Virus record (IMG/VR): IMGVR_UViG_3300025840_000334
Location: 1 to 20,675 of that record
Length of the DNA: 20,675 nucleotides
Direction: 5' to 3' (one strand)
DNA from: a virus
A model generated the notes under the pieces. The model saw only the letters and a program-made list of their open reading frames with translations. It ran no database searches and had not been told where the DNA came from. Of the stretch, positions 5,332 to 13,601 are shown in pieces (the first letter of the stretch is position 1; each line of letters begins with the position of its first letter). Made by a program: the position numbers and the translations under genes.

Positions 5332-5343
5332 TTATTTTGAAGC

Positions 5344-5658
5344 TCACCATTTGTTGATGGGGCATCCCCACGCCTCTAGGGCGCTCTTGAACGCCAACAC
5401 GCAGCCACATTTCATGCAGCGCTCGTATTTTGTGCCGCCGCTCTCCATGTGTGGGCATTGGCGGCAAATATCAAGCCGCCGCTGGCGCTCCTTGGCGCTC
5501 ACGCGTTTGACGCCTTTCCTTAGCAGTTGACCAGCGGCATCAAGCAAGCTCTTGGCCATGGTGGCCATCGTTGGCTTTTCCTTGGCAGTTAGGCCAGGGT
5601 TTTGTGGCGTGCGTTTAAAACACAACTTTTGCGGCCTGCGCTCAAAGTCTGTCATCAT
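5344..5658 (-). CDS. Small phage zinc-ribbon protein
   Basis: ATG at 5658 (tandem ATGATG, overlapping the FN3 gene's end) gives 104 residues; an internal ATG would give a 74-residue form starting MATMAKSLLDAAG. DICRQCPHM (C65, C68) and RCMKCGC (C81, C84, C86) form a CxxC/CxxC zinc ribbon, and EAWGCPINKW at the C-terminus carries C99. This cysteine pattern with a terminal CP-x-x-KW is a common small phage protein placed at the end of tail modules; its function is unknown. It is the last gene of the late operon and ends about 13 bp from the terminator hairpin region. Confidence 0.75.
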   Translation of the reverse strand: MMTDFERRPQKLCFKRTPQNPGLTAKEKPTMATMAKSLLDAAGQLLRKGVKRVSAKERQRRLDICRQCPHMESGGTKYERCMKCGCVLAFKSALEAWGCPINKW

Positions 5659-6112
5659 ATTGCCCAGCGCCGCCGAACTGGTTTTCGTGCATCGTCTCAA
5701 CGTGGTCGTCAATGGTCACAGTGCCAGTGGGTAGGCTGTAAGTGTTGCCAACGGTGGTGTTGCTGCCGCTCACCTTCAATTGGCTATCAAGCACGCTCAC
5801 TCCTTGCACGTTGGCGGTGGTCAAAGATGGCATCACTGCTGTGTCCTCCACTCCAGTTGATTCAGTCACGCCATCTGTGTCAACGCTGGTCACCTTGTAG
5901 TCATATTCCATTAGCGCGCCTGCCTGGCTAAAGTTGGCAACGTAGTCGGTCAAAAAAAAGTTGCTGCTGCCGCCATCATAAATCAGCACATACGCGCCGC
6001 TGCCGGTTTTGCGCCTGATGCGGTAGCCGCTTGCTCCGGCGCTAGTCCATGACAAGCTCACCTTGGACAATGAAGGCGTTACTGTGAAAGTGCTGGGGTC
6101 TGTGACTGGCAT
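5642..6112 (-). CDS. Fibronectin type III domain tail protein
   Basis: ATG at 6112 overlaps the TGA of the 1240-residue gene (TGATG); the TTG three bases earlier is the weaker choice. Of 156 residues, about 8-88 form an FN3-like fold: KVSLSWTSAGASGYRIRRK (with the core Trp), SNFFLTDYV, and MEYDYKVTSVDTDGVTES, the classic YxYxVxxVDxxGxxS strand. The C-terminal part has a further beta region and ends in HENQFGGAGQYDDRL. FN3 modules in phage virions are usually surface-exposed on tails or capsids. It follows a large fibre-like protein, so a tail decoration or fibre accessory role is likely. Confidence 0.7.
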   Translation of the reverse strand: MPVTDPSTFTVTPSLSKVSLSWTSAGASGYRIRRKTGSGAYVLIYDGGSSNFFLTDYVANFSQAGALMEYDYKVTSVDTDGVTESTGVEDTAVMPSLTTANVQGVSVLDSQLKVSGSNTTVGNTYSLPTGTVTIDDHVETMHENQFGGAGQYDDRL

Positions 6113-9100
6113 CAAGAAAATGGCACTTCAACAAATGCCTGGATGTCGGTTGCAGTGATGTTGCGGCGGTTCCAGGCATAGGAGCCAGTGTTGGCGTCAT
6201 CTGTGTCCACATAATCGCTTGTTGGCGGTGCGCTGGCGCTCAACACGCCGCCTGTTGTGACCACACAGTCGCCGTCAAAATATGATGACACAGCGCCGCC
6301 AGGGGTGTGCGTGGCTTCCCAATCATAGCTTTGACCACTCACCGCATAATCTGACTCGACGCCATTGGTGCCGGTGCCGCCATAACCATCGCCAGTTGCC
6401 ACCGCAACGCGCTCAACCACCCTAGTCTGTGTCTCGTCAATCGCCCCATAGCCAATGGCGGTGTTGGTGTCGACAAGGGTGCGCAAATCATCAGGCAGCG
6501 AATTAAGCGCCTCCTCGGTCAGTTTAAAGCGATAATGGACGTCTCTTTTGTAGCATTTCAAAATGCAGTTGTTGGAGGCGTCTGAATCAATGCGGCATTG
6601 TTGATAGGCGTTGCCGGTTGGAAAGGCAGAATCGCGCCAGGCGCTATCGCTGAACACAAGGCTATAGGATTGAGGCGGTGCGATGTCATTGGCCCACACA
6701 GCGCCATTTGAGCAATCAGGTGGCGAAGTGTTTGAAAAGGCGGTGATGTAGGTGCTTGCCTCGTAGTCGTAATGCTTGAATTGAAAGCTCACCGGCAAAT
6801 AGAGCCGCGCTTTTCTTAGCTTATTGACTGCTTGCGCCAACTGGTTGAAATGGTCGGCATAGGTAAACATTGATGGTTGCGGTCCAAACCCGCGCACCTC
6901 ATCACTTCGCACGCTGCCAGGCAATGCGCGGTAATGCTGTTTACCGTTCGCTGCATACATCAATTGCTCAAATGTCCAATCGTAAAGCCGCTTGTCATAG
7001 CAAGCGGTTAAGCCATTGCCGTCGATATATTCGCGTTGGGTGTTGGTCGAGTCTTCATCAACGTATCCCTCGCAAATGGCCCGCAAAATGGTCTCCATCC
7101 AGGTCAACTCATCTGTGCGCGCTAGGGTGTCAGTGGTGTTATAATCGGCATTGCTGTCCTCGTAAACGTAAGGGATGAGCCTTGTGAAATAAAAGCGCGG
7201 CATGCACGAGCCATTAATGACGCTCGTATCCCATCCGCTAGAGGCGTCAGCATCTGGCGCCATGTCGCCAATCCGTTGTCCGCATTGTGTTGCGCTGCCA
7301 TCAATAAACGTGCGCAGATATTCAACAACCGCGTTTTCATCGGTGCGATAACCGCCGTTAGCGCTTCCTGTGCTATCCGCCGCGATATATGCCGCGCGGC
7401 TGGTAGCATTGTCTGCAATCGTGCTGGGTGCGTCCTCGTTATAGGAAAGGCGCCGGTCTAACTCAACGCGCACTTGATTGCTTCCAGCATCGCGCACGCT
7501 CACAACCTTGTAGTCTGGCACATAAACCTTGCACGACTTGTAATGGCCATTGGCGCCAATGCAATCGGTGGCGCTAGAATCCTCGCAGTTGCCGTAATTG
7601 GCTTGAGTAATTAAATGGCTGCCCGCTGTGCCTGGTGCCACCTCGCCAAGCGGCACGGCGTGCGTGTTGAGCAAGTAACGGTAGCCGGTCGGGTTTTCTG
7701 AGCGCTGTAAATAGGCGCCAGGGTAAGGCGTCACATGCGGCAAAATCTCTTTGCCTACTGGGTCGCCAGCGCCAGCAACGTTGGTCCAATCCTTGGAAAA
7801 CATGGCGCACCTGTCATGGCCCCAGCCAATCACATCGCTGTAGCCGCTCGGCTTGTAAGCGCTTGATTCGCTGTTTTGATAGCCAATTGACTGCATGAAC
7901 ATGGACCACTGGTTGGAATAGCCAGCCTCTGGCGCAGCCTCGCGGATGAGCTCATATTCAAGCACGGTCTCAGTGCCTGCTGTTTTGGTAAAGGTATCGA
8001 CGCCATGAACGCCAGTAAACTGCGCACCAGCGGCCACCGTGGTGCCGTTATACGTGATGCTTGTGCCACCGCTGACCGTGTAGACAATGCCTGCCTGGAT
8101 AGCGCCGCTTGCAATCGCGCTTTGGCTTGGCGCAATGTCCTCAAACTGGTCGGCGTATGATAGGCCAAAGGCTCGCCGGTTGAAGTAGAGCACGCTTTTG
8201 CCACCGCTCACCTCATAACCAACCAGGCCATGACGGTCGACCATGCGCAGGCGCTTGCGCACTTGCTCGGCAACGGTGCGGTAAATGGGATTTGCATTGA
8301 TGGCAACTGTATCGTCTTGAACGTCTGCGCGGTTGCCGTTGTAAATCATCCCGTGGCGAAGGTAAGCATCGCTGATATCTTTTGGCGTGCTAGTGTCCTT
8401 GCCCTCGGCGTCATAGGTGACATTAGAGGCGCTGCCGCATCGCAGCACAAGGTAGGCGTCCTCGTTCTCTGGCTTGTATTCCAAAAGCTCGGCAATCTCA
8501 ACATAACACTCATCGAGCGCACCCATGGCGTCTATGTTTTTGACGCGCACGTTGCCGCCTGCTGGCACTTCAAACCATGCGCTGGCAGAGTTGCTGCCGT
8601 TGGCAATGGTTAGCCTGGTAAGTTCAGTGCCGTCGACCTCAACCGCAAACGTTTTGTCGCCGCTTCCAAAGTCTCGATAAGCCAGCACACCGGCCAGCAC
8701 AAAGCCGCTGTGGATGTTGTAATTAGTGGTTGCAGTAGGATTGCCGCTTGAATCCATCAAGCCGCCATAGGTGTCGGCTGCCGTATTGTTGGCAAACGCA
8801 AAGCGCTCATAGGTGGCCTCAATGGTGCCGGTGCCATCGTCTTCGCCATATGCTGGCGCTAGGTAATACTGCCGCGTTAGGAAGCCCTCAAAATCAAACG
8901 CCTTCTCCTCGACCTTGTAACCACTTGCCGCTTGCTCGGCTTCGGTGCCTCTGAATTGTTCAACGAATGCGTTAAGCGCTCGCGCTAGTTGGTCGCCTGC
9001 TGGATGCGCCAGGCGTGCGTCATTGTATTGCCCATCATATGGCCCTTCCATGTATGACGCAATTGGCAGCCTGGTAATACTGCCATCCCAGTGGAGCAAG

Positions 9101-9834
9101 ATGTAGTCCTTGGACGCCTTAAACCATGAAAACACCGCATTGGTTTGCCCTGGGCAAGTGCTGTATGTGGTGGTGGTGCTGGTGTCCGTGTTGGTAAACT
9201 TTAGGCTATAGTCGGGCAGGTCGGGTGAGTTAGCGCATTGCCCATTGTAGGCTGGACGAGGGATAAAGCCACCGTAGCTACGCTGAAACCAATTGAAAAA
9301 GCCCATCCTAAAATGCGAGCGGGCTGCCACCAGTGCATTGGCTAGGCTTAAATCTGTCGTATTGCTGCCATCAACCACGCCGCGTTGATAGCGGCCAATG
9401 TCCCATTTTTCCGAATCAGTAGATGGCGCACCGCTGACGTTGTGCAGCAATATGCCTTGACCGTCTGCGCTATCATAACTCAGGCGGCCCGCTTCGCTCT
9501 TGATGTCGTCGCCGTTGCCAAAGACAAAGCCGTTGATGGGGTTGCCAATAAAGGCGCCCTCTGGTTGGCCGGCGGCAGTAGTTGGAAAAGTTGCCTCGTC
9601 TGGCTGGACGTGCGCGTATATTTTCCACCATTCGTCCTCTGGTGCGAAGTTGGTGCCATTGGGCGCGCGTAGCACGCGGAATAGAGAGTGCCAATACCAG
9701 TGCAGGCGGTAAGTAGGGTCGCCCACGCCGCCAAGTAGGCGGTCATTGAATGCCTGGGCAAGTTGGTTCCACTGTCCGCTCGTGATAGTGGCGCCAGCGG
9801 TAACCGTGGGCGCTTGCTTGTAGGTCAGCGCCAT
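6112..9834 (-). CDS. Very large putative tail / receptor-binding protein (1240 aa)
   Basis: The largest protein in the window. It starts MALTYKQAPTVTAGATITSG, then QWNQLAQAFNDRLLGGVGDP, a start I associate with marine phage structural proteins. It is rich in Tyr, Trp, Asp, Asn and Gly, contains many AxxxNxLR/AQAxNxL-like helices (HFNQLAQAVNKLRKARLYLP near residue 1000 echoes the N-terminus), and has scattered cysteines. No peptidase, lysozyme or glycosidase active site was recognised. Size and composition fit a receptor-binding fibre or spike. It lies after the lysis pair and is followed by an FN3 protein. A baseplate hub is less likely because it is not adjacent to the tape measure. Confidence 0.6.
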   Translation of the reverse strand: MALTYKQAPTVTAGATITSGQWNQLAQAFNDRLLGGVGDPTYRLHWYWHSLFRVLRAPNGTNFAPEDEWWKIYAHVQPDEATFPTTAAGQPEGAFIGNPINGFVFGNGDDIKSEAGRLSYDSADGQGILLHNVSGAPSTDSEKWDIGRYQRGVVDGSNTTDLSLANALVAARSHFRMGFFNWFQRSYGGFIPRPAYNGQCANSPDLPDYSLKFTNTDTSTTTTYSTCPGQTNAVFSWFKASKDYILLHWDGSITRLPIASYMEGPYDGQYNDARLAHPAGDQLARALNAFVEQFRGTEAEQAASGYKVEEKAFDFEGFLTRQYYLAPAYGEDDGTGTIEATYERFAFANNTAADTYGGLMDSSGNPTATTNYNIHSGFVLAGVLAYRDFGSGDKTFAVEVDGTELTRLTIANGSNSASAWFEVPAGGNVRVKNIDAMGALDECYVEIAELLEYKPENEDAYLVLRCGSASNVTYDAEGKDTSTPKDISDAYLRHGMIYNGNRADVQDDTVAINANPIYRTVAEQVRKRLRMVDRHGLVGYEVSGGKSVLYFNRRAFGLSYADQFEDIAPSQSAIASGAIQAGIVYTVSGGTSITYNGTTVAAGAQFTGVHGVDTFTKTAGTETVLEYELIREAAPEAGYSNQWSMFMQSIGYQNSESSAYKPSGYSDVIGWGHDRCAMFSKDWTNVAGAGDPVGKEILPHVTPYPGAYLQRSENPTGYRYLLNTHAVPLGEVAPGTAGSHLITQANYGNCEDSSATDCIGANGHYKSCKVYVPDYKVVSVRDAGSNQVRVELDRRLSYNEDAPSTIADNATSRAAYIAADSTGSANGGYRTDENAVVEYLRTFIDGSATQCGQRIGDMAPDADASSGWDTSVINGSCMPRFYFTRLIPYVYEDSNADYNTTDTLARTDELTWMETILRAICEGYVDEDSTNTQREYIDGNGLTACYDKRLYDWTFEQLMYAANGKQHYRALPGSVRSDEVRGFGPQPSMFTYADHFNQLAQAVNKLRKARLYLPVSFQFKHYDYEASTYITAFSNTSPPDCSNGAVWANDIAPPQSYSLVFSDSAWRDSAFPTGNAYQQCRIDSDASNNCILKCYKRDVHYRFKLTEEALNSLPDDLRTLVDTNTAIGYGAIDETQTRVVERVAVATGDGYGGTGTNGVESDYAVSGQSYDWEATHTPGGAVSSYFDGDCVVTTGGVLSASAPPTSDYVDTDDANTGSYAWNRRNITATDIQAFVEVPFS

Positions 9835-9843
9835 GAGGCAGTC

Positions 9844-10242
9844 TTACACAATGGTATAACGCTTGGTTATCTGCAATTTGCAGTTGGTCGCCGTGTTGCA
9901 TTCAACGTAAATCATGCCATCGCTTGCGGTGCGGTAGCGTGAATCAACTGGCAGCAAATGTTTCTCGCCGCCTGCAACAGTAATCACCTTGTCTGCAAAC
10001 GTAATGCCAAGCGCATCGTATTCGTCAGGCTCATCAAGCTTGATGGTGAAGGTAACCGTTGTGCCGCCGGCGTTGTAGAAAATCATGAAGCCCGCGCTGG
10101 CAAACTCAAACTTTACGCCGTTGCCTGAGCCGTTGACTAGCGTGGTGAACGCGGCCACCTCGTCAAGCTCAAGACCTTGATTGCCGTATGCGCTTGTTGA
10201 GAAATCGCGAAAAGATGTGGTTGGAATTTCGACTGCTGCCAT
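9844..10242 (-). CDS. Small beta-rich structural protein
   Basis: 132 residues from ATG at 10242. The pattern KFEFASAGFMIFYNAGGTTV, then TFTIKLDEP, then KVITVAGGEKHLLPVDSRYR, ending MIYVECNTATNCKLQITKRY, is an all-beta fold seen in small phage virion proteins (a symmetrical ..YNAGGTTVTFTI.. strand followed by a ..VPAGG.. turn). No signal sequence or enzyme motif is present. It could decorate the head or tail or link to the large neighbouring protein. It is separated by 9 nt from the 1240-residue gene. The class is plausible; the exact position in the virion is unknown. Confidence 0.6.
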   Translation of the reverse strand: MAAVEIPTTSFRDFSTSAYGNQGLELDEVAAFTTLVNGSGNGVKFEFASAGFMIFYNAGGTTVTFTIKLDEPDEYDALGITFADKVITVAGGEKHLLPVDSRYRTASDGMIYVECNTATNCKLQITKRYTIV

Positions 10243-10246
10243 GGTG

Positions 10247-10696
10247 TCAGATTTTGCTTAAAATTGATTTGATGAGCCCCCAGGTGCCAGCGGCCTTTTG
10301 CTGGGTCTTTAGATTGCCCAAGATGCCGTCTAGCTTGCCCTTAGCGTTGCTTTTGTTAAGCGCTGCCTTGAACTCTTGCGCCGCCTCAACGCCGCTCACA
10401 GCGGCCTTTTTCCATTGCCTGCCGCGGATTGCAGCGCCAATGCCAAGCAGCGCAATGATAGCCTGGCTTGCAATGCTGCCAACTGGTTGCGGCGCTAGTT
10501 GGCCGCCAATGGTGATGCCAGTCTTGACGTTTGGCTTGGTCACCCAGTTGGTAATTGATTGCTCGGTGCCATCTGGCAAAACTTGCGTTGTGACTTCGGC
10601 CTCATAAGCCCAGCCGGTGGCCTGCTCAAGCGCCGCGCAACCGCTCAACATGAAGAGCGCCGTTGCTAAAAATCCAATCTCAATTGCGTTTTTCAT
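10247..10696 (-). CDS. Phage lipoprotein, possible spanin-like lysis factor
   Basis: From ATG at 10696 (inside the end of the holin-like gene) the protein has 149 residues. A type II signal peptide is clear: MKNAIEIGFLATALFMLSGC with lipobox LSGC and lipidated Cys20. A membrane-like or amphipathic segment (SIASQAIIALLGIGAAIRG) follows, then a basic helical tail (RQWKKAAVSGVEAAQEF). Overlap with the holin-like gene suggests a lysis role, such as outer-membrane disruption like an o-spanin, in a Gram-negative host. No sequence match to a known spanin family was recognised, so the role rests on context. Confidence 0.65.
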   Translation of the reverse strand: MKNAIEIGFLATALFMLSGCAALEQATGWAYEAEVTTQVLPDGTEQSITNWVTKPNVKTGITIGGQLAPQPVGSIASQAIIALLGIGAAIRGRQWKKAAVSGVEAAQEFKAALNKSNAKGKLDGILGNLKTQQKAAGTWGLIKSILSKI

Positions 10697-10868
10697 TGCG
10701 TTTCTTTTTAAACTCAATCACTGCGCTGCCGGCCTTGGCGATAGTGTAGACAAGGGTTGCAATTGCAATGGCGATTCTCAGCCACTCATCAATTGTGCTA
10801 CCAGTTACCGTGAAACCAATCACGCCAATGGTTGGCACCTTGAACCATTCGCCCCAAGACTCGGCCAT
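10680..10868 (-). CDS. Holin-like small membrane protein
   Basis: ATG at 10868 gives 62 residues; a start at 10883 is possible but overlaps the upstream gene. VPTIGVIGFTVTGSTIDEW is a hydrophobic first segment, and LRIAIAIATLVYTIAKAGSA a transmembrane helix. A positive C-terminus follows (EFKKKRNEKRN), the usual layout of small phage holins. The gene overlaps the following lipoprotein gene by 17 nt. A holin would form inner-membrane lesions at the end of infection. No endolysin was found next to it. A non-lytic membrane protein cannot be excluded. Confidence 0.65.
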   Translation of the reverse strand: MAESWGEWFKVPTIGVIGFTVTGSTIDEWLRIAIAIATLVYTIAKAGSAVIEFKKKRNEKRN

Positions 10869-10873
10869 CGTCT

Positions 10874-11206
10874 TCACGCCCAAACCCTGGCGGGTGAGTT
10901 TACGTTAACTTTGAATGGCTCAATTAAATCAACAGGCTCGCCATCTAGCGCGCGCACGTTGGCATGGTAGCCATCAGCAAACACAGGCGGCGTGATTTCG
11001 GTGCCTTCCTCGTCATAGGTGCCAGCTTGGTCCACCACCATCGGTAAAATGTCGATGTTGCGAAACCTTGGCCGCTCTTCCCATTCGGTGGCAACAGGCT
11101 CGGCCTCTGGGTCATTTTGCGGCTCCCAGGCAATCGCCACCTTTTCAAATAGCGTGGCGCGGCATTCGGCCTCGTCGGCAAACTTTAAATAATAATCGGT
11201 AAACAT
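10874..11206 (-). CDS. Conserved phage protein, tail/lysis-module type
   Basis: 110 residues from ATG at 11206. The N-terminus MFTDYYLKFADEAECRATLF and C-terminus DGYHANVRALDGEPVDLIEP...PARVWA match, from memory, a widespread family of small phage proteins of the type MxxYYLKFADEAEA...GWHVNxR...PxRVWA. These usually sit near tail fibre and lysis genes. RNIDILPMVVDQAGTYDEEG is the central beta segment. No catalytic motif is seen. The function is unproven; assembly or host-interaction roles are possible. Confidence 0.7.
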   Translation of the reverse strand: MFTDYYLKFADEAECRATLFEKVAIAWEPQNDPEAEPVATEWEERPRFRNIDILPMVVDQAGTYDEEGTEITPPVFADGYHANVRALDGEPVDLIEPFKVNVNSPARVWA

Positions 11207-11233
11207 ATCAATTGATTGAGTGTCAGTTGTTAC

Positions 11234-13105
11234 TTAGGACGTGACGGCTTGGAGGTTACTGTCGGACAAAGCTTCGTTGTATATGGCAATGCGCTTGCAG
11301 TGGCCGTTGAGTTGCTCCGCGCCTATGTAATTCGTACCTATCCTGAGTGTTGTGAGTGCGTCGCTAATTACTGCTGAACTGTCAGTTGCGACAGTGCCGC
11401 CGCTTGCGCAGACTGAAACATCATTGGTGTTATAGCTCACCGCTAGTTTTCCAGCCGATGCGCTGCTAGGTATAGTCAATGCACCTTGGAATGAGCCATC
11501 ACTCTCACAATACGCGAGCCAGTTTGTGCTGCCAGAAGCGGAGCTTGAGTCGCGGTAGACAACCACCCTGTTGGACAAATTGCCATTGGTTAGCGTAAAT
11601 GCTCTTGGATAGTAGCCCTGACCGCCCGCGGTCTCGCTGACAATCGTAAACGGCCCACCCGTGTAACCAATGTCAGCCGTGGCAACAGATAACGACTCAG
11701 CCGCTCTGGTGGTGGCCGAGCCGTTGCTCGAAATCAGCGAACTCGCAAAACTGCCCAATTCATACTGGACCCCAGTGCAGAGAATGCCTGAGTAGCCGTC
11801 TCCAACAAACTCGTTGCTGCCTGAGTCATCCAGTAATCTGATTGCAGCGAATGTTGAAGTGGTCCCAGCCACGCCAGTCACGCTGATTCGGTAGTAGCCT
11901 CCACCAACGGCAGTAATGGTTGACGACCCCACCGCAGTGCTGGCAGAGCCTGAGCCGGTCAGCGTGAAACTCGTGTCTGCCCCAGTGGTATAGGGCGATG
12001 ACGTTTGGTAAAAAAACAATTGAACTTTGGTGTGTCCAGCGGCCTTGACGTATGCGCTAAACGTGTAGGTGCTGCTGGCGACAGTTGTGATGGTTTCACG
12101 TACGTAATGTAGGTAGCTATTTACAGTTGTGGGCCGAACCAAGCTGGCGGACAGAGTTCCATCAGGGCCGATTGCTGCACCGTCTGTTATCGTAACGTCG
12201 CCCACAGTCGCCCAGCTGTTGATGGCTGAACTATTAGGAATGAGATTCGTGGCAGACCCCTCAATGAGAATTCCGAGACTCGTACCGGCTGATTGCCCAT
12301 CAGTGGCTGGGTCGTATTCAAATCTGGGTTGCCCAGCGGTGGTCACCGATTTGAGCGTGGGGGCATAGGCCCGATGAATTTGGGTTGTGGTGGCGTTGTA
12401 GTCAGTCGCCCCAGTAGTCGATAGGCTGGCAAATGCAATGTCGATGGAGCTTGTGCCGTCTCCAGTATAATACACCAGACCGTAGTTGTTCGACGCTGGT
12501 GTAGCCACGTCGCTCAATGAGATGTTTGCGGCCACAGCTGCCGACGCTGTAGCTTTGAAAACGCACTTGTAATACCCATTCCCAGAGGCGGTTTGAGTGG
12601 CGGACAAATTGGTCAGTGTGCTGGAAGCCCCGTTGGATGTATGGGTAGCACCCCCAGCGAGGTCAAACGTAGCCAAGCCAGCGTTAGTGGACGATGCTGA
12701 CGTGGTAATCGTCAGATTTAAATATCGCGACCCAGCGTTGCGTTTCGCGTAGACGGTTAACGCCAGCTCACCAGCGGCTGTCACATCTTGACTGATGCGG
12801 TGAAACGTCGCCGCACTATCCTCCAATAATGTGAACCCGTCAGTTCCACCAGAGGGGTCAGTCTGGCCTCCAGTTCTTGAGGTCAACCCCTGACTGAACC
12901 AAGTCGTGTCAAAGTCGCTCGACTGGAGGAACAGGTTCTCACTGCTTAGGTGCTTCTCATTCGACCAGTAATGCACCGCACTCGGAGCGGCATAGGTTGG
13001 TGGAGTGTCGGCACGACTGAACGTCATCCGTGGGTCCAGCCTACCCGCATTAGCTGCGTCTAGGCTGAATATTGGGCGCTGGGGAAAATTGTCTGAATAT
13101 GCCAT
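11234..13105 (-). CDS. Tail fibre with two CBM-like modules and a LamG-like end
   Basis: A 623-residue adhesin-like fibre. The first ~55 residues include a linker MTFSRADTPPTYAA. A carbohydrate-binding-like module begins at SSENLFLQSSDFDTTWF (54-70). A second begins at ATNLIPNSSAINSW (285-298) after the typical RFEYDPATDGQ bridge and ends with CTGVQYELGSFASSLI (443-458). The last ~145 residues resemble a LamG/concanavalin domain closing with LNGHCKRIAIYNEALSDSNL. The Ser/Thr/Ala-rich content is normal for fibres. Expected role: binding surface glycans of the host. Codon choice looks unlike neighbouring genes, and it holds three of the four GTAC sites found, hinting at a separate origin. Confidence 0.8.
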   Translation of the reverse strand: MAYSDNFPQRPIFSLDAANAGRLDPRMTFSRADTPPTYAAPSAVHYWSNEKHLSSENLFLQSSDFDTTWFSQGLTSRTGGQTDPSGGTDGFTLLEDSAATFHRISQDVTAAGELALTVYAKRNAGSRYLNLTITTSASSTNAGLATFDLAGGATHTSNGASSTLTNLSATQTASGNGYYKCVFKATASAAVAANISLSDVATPASNNYGLVYYTGDGTSSIDIAFASLSTTGATDYNATTTQIHRAYAPTLKSVTTAGQPRFEYDPATDGQSAGTSLGILIEGSATNLIPNSSAINSWATVGDVTITDGAAIGPDGTLSASLVRPTTVNSYLHYVRETITTVASSTYTFSAYVKAAGHTKVQLFFYQTSSPYTTGADTSFTLTGSGSASTAVGSSTITAVGGGYYRISVTGVAGTTSTFAAIRLLDDSGSNEFVGDGYSGILCTGVQYELGSFASSLISSNGSATTRAAESLSVATADIGYTGGPFTIVSETAGGQGYYPRAFTLTNGNLSNRVVVYRDSSSASGSTNWLAYCESDGSFQGALTIPSSASAGKLAVSYNTNDVSVCASGGTVATDSSAVISDALTTLRIGTNYIGAEQLNGHCKRIAIYNEALSDSNLQAVTS

Positions 13106-13116
13106 GATTGTCTAAA
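13100..13116 (-). repeat. 17-bp leader shared with the preceding gene (copy 2 at 13475-13491)
   Basis: TGCCATGATTGTCTAAA occurs at 13100-13116 and at 13475-13491. On the minus strand both are TTTAGACAATC followed by the start codon ATGGC of a gene (starts 13105 and 13480). An identical leader in front of consecutive tail genes suggests duplication or recombination at gene starts, or a shared translation or regulatory signal. Confidence 0.55.
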
Positions 13117-13117
13117 T

Positions 13118-13480
13118 TTACCAAGTTGCCACTGCCGCTCGTTTCCAAGTGTCTTTTGCTGTGCAGACGTAGACATAAGAAGCGTCTGCCGCAATCTCGC
13201 CCTGCACGCCTGGTGCGGTGGCGCTGCTTGGCACTGGAACCATTGGGGTTTCGGCGTATGCCTGGCGGCCCAAAAAGCCGTTCAATGGTATTTCATTGGG
13301 TGCCGTCCCAATATCCGCTTGCACCAGTCCTTCAGCATCTGGTGACACTTCCAAGCTTGTGCGGATGGCGCTCTTGTCGCTGCCGCTTGGGTCTTCATTG
13401 TCAAGGAATCGCACAATGCGCCCTTTCATGCGCTTGAGCTCGCCTGATTCTGAAAAAACGAAATACTTTTCTGTTGCCAT
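13118..13480 (-). CDS. Small tail fibre-associated protein
   Basis: 120 residues, ATG at 13480, preceded by the 17-bp leader also found before the big fibre. It starts MATEKYFVFSESGELKRMKG. The C-terminal PGVQGEIAADASYVYVCTAK followed by DTWKRAAVATW is a frequent ending of phage tail fibre proteins (GxxGxIxxDxxYxYVCTAxxTWKRAAxATW), probably forming the fibre tip or a trimer-stabilising module. The N-terminal half is unlike known domains. It precedes the 623-residue fibre, so it is probably a component or adaptor of the same fibre. Confidence 0.65.
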   Translation of the reverse strand: MATEKYFVFSESGELKRMKGRIVRFLDNEDPSGSDKSAIRTSLEVSPDAEGLVQADIGTAPNEIPLNGFLGRQAYAETPMVPVPSSATAPGVQGEIAADASYVYVCTAKDTWKRAAVATW

Positions 13481-13493
13481 GATTGTCTAAAAA

Positions 13494-13565
13494 TTAGGCA
13501 GGGCAGGAGATTGGCGCACGATTAGCGCCGGCTGGTTTGTCTCCAAATTCGGTCAACGCCGACAT
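13494..13565 (-). CDS. Possible 23-codon small ORF in the fibre leader
   Basis: In the 121-nt gap between tail genes, ATG at 13565 is preceded by AAGGG and reads MSALTEFGDKPAGANRAPIS followed by CPA and TAA. An AT-rich stretch just upstream (ATTATTATATAA at about 13575-13587) could hold a -10 element, but no -35 was fixed. Very short; it may be translated or merely a leader. Confidence 0.3.
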   Translation of the reverse strand: MSALTEFGDKPAGANRAPISCPA

Positions 13566-13601
13566 AGAGCCCTTATATAATAATGGTGTAAAGTGTCGCA
13601 C

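Noticed and set aside
7122-7418. Open frames opposite or inside the 1240-residue gene
   Set aside because: They are Arg/Ala/His-rich shadows of a long, plausible coding frame with no starts, sites or families to support them.
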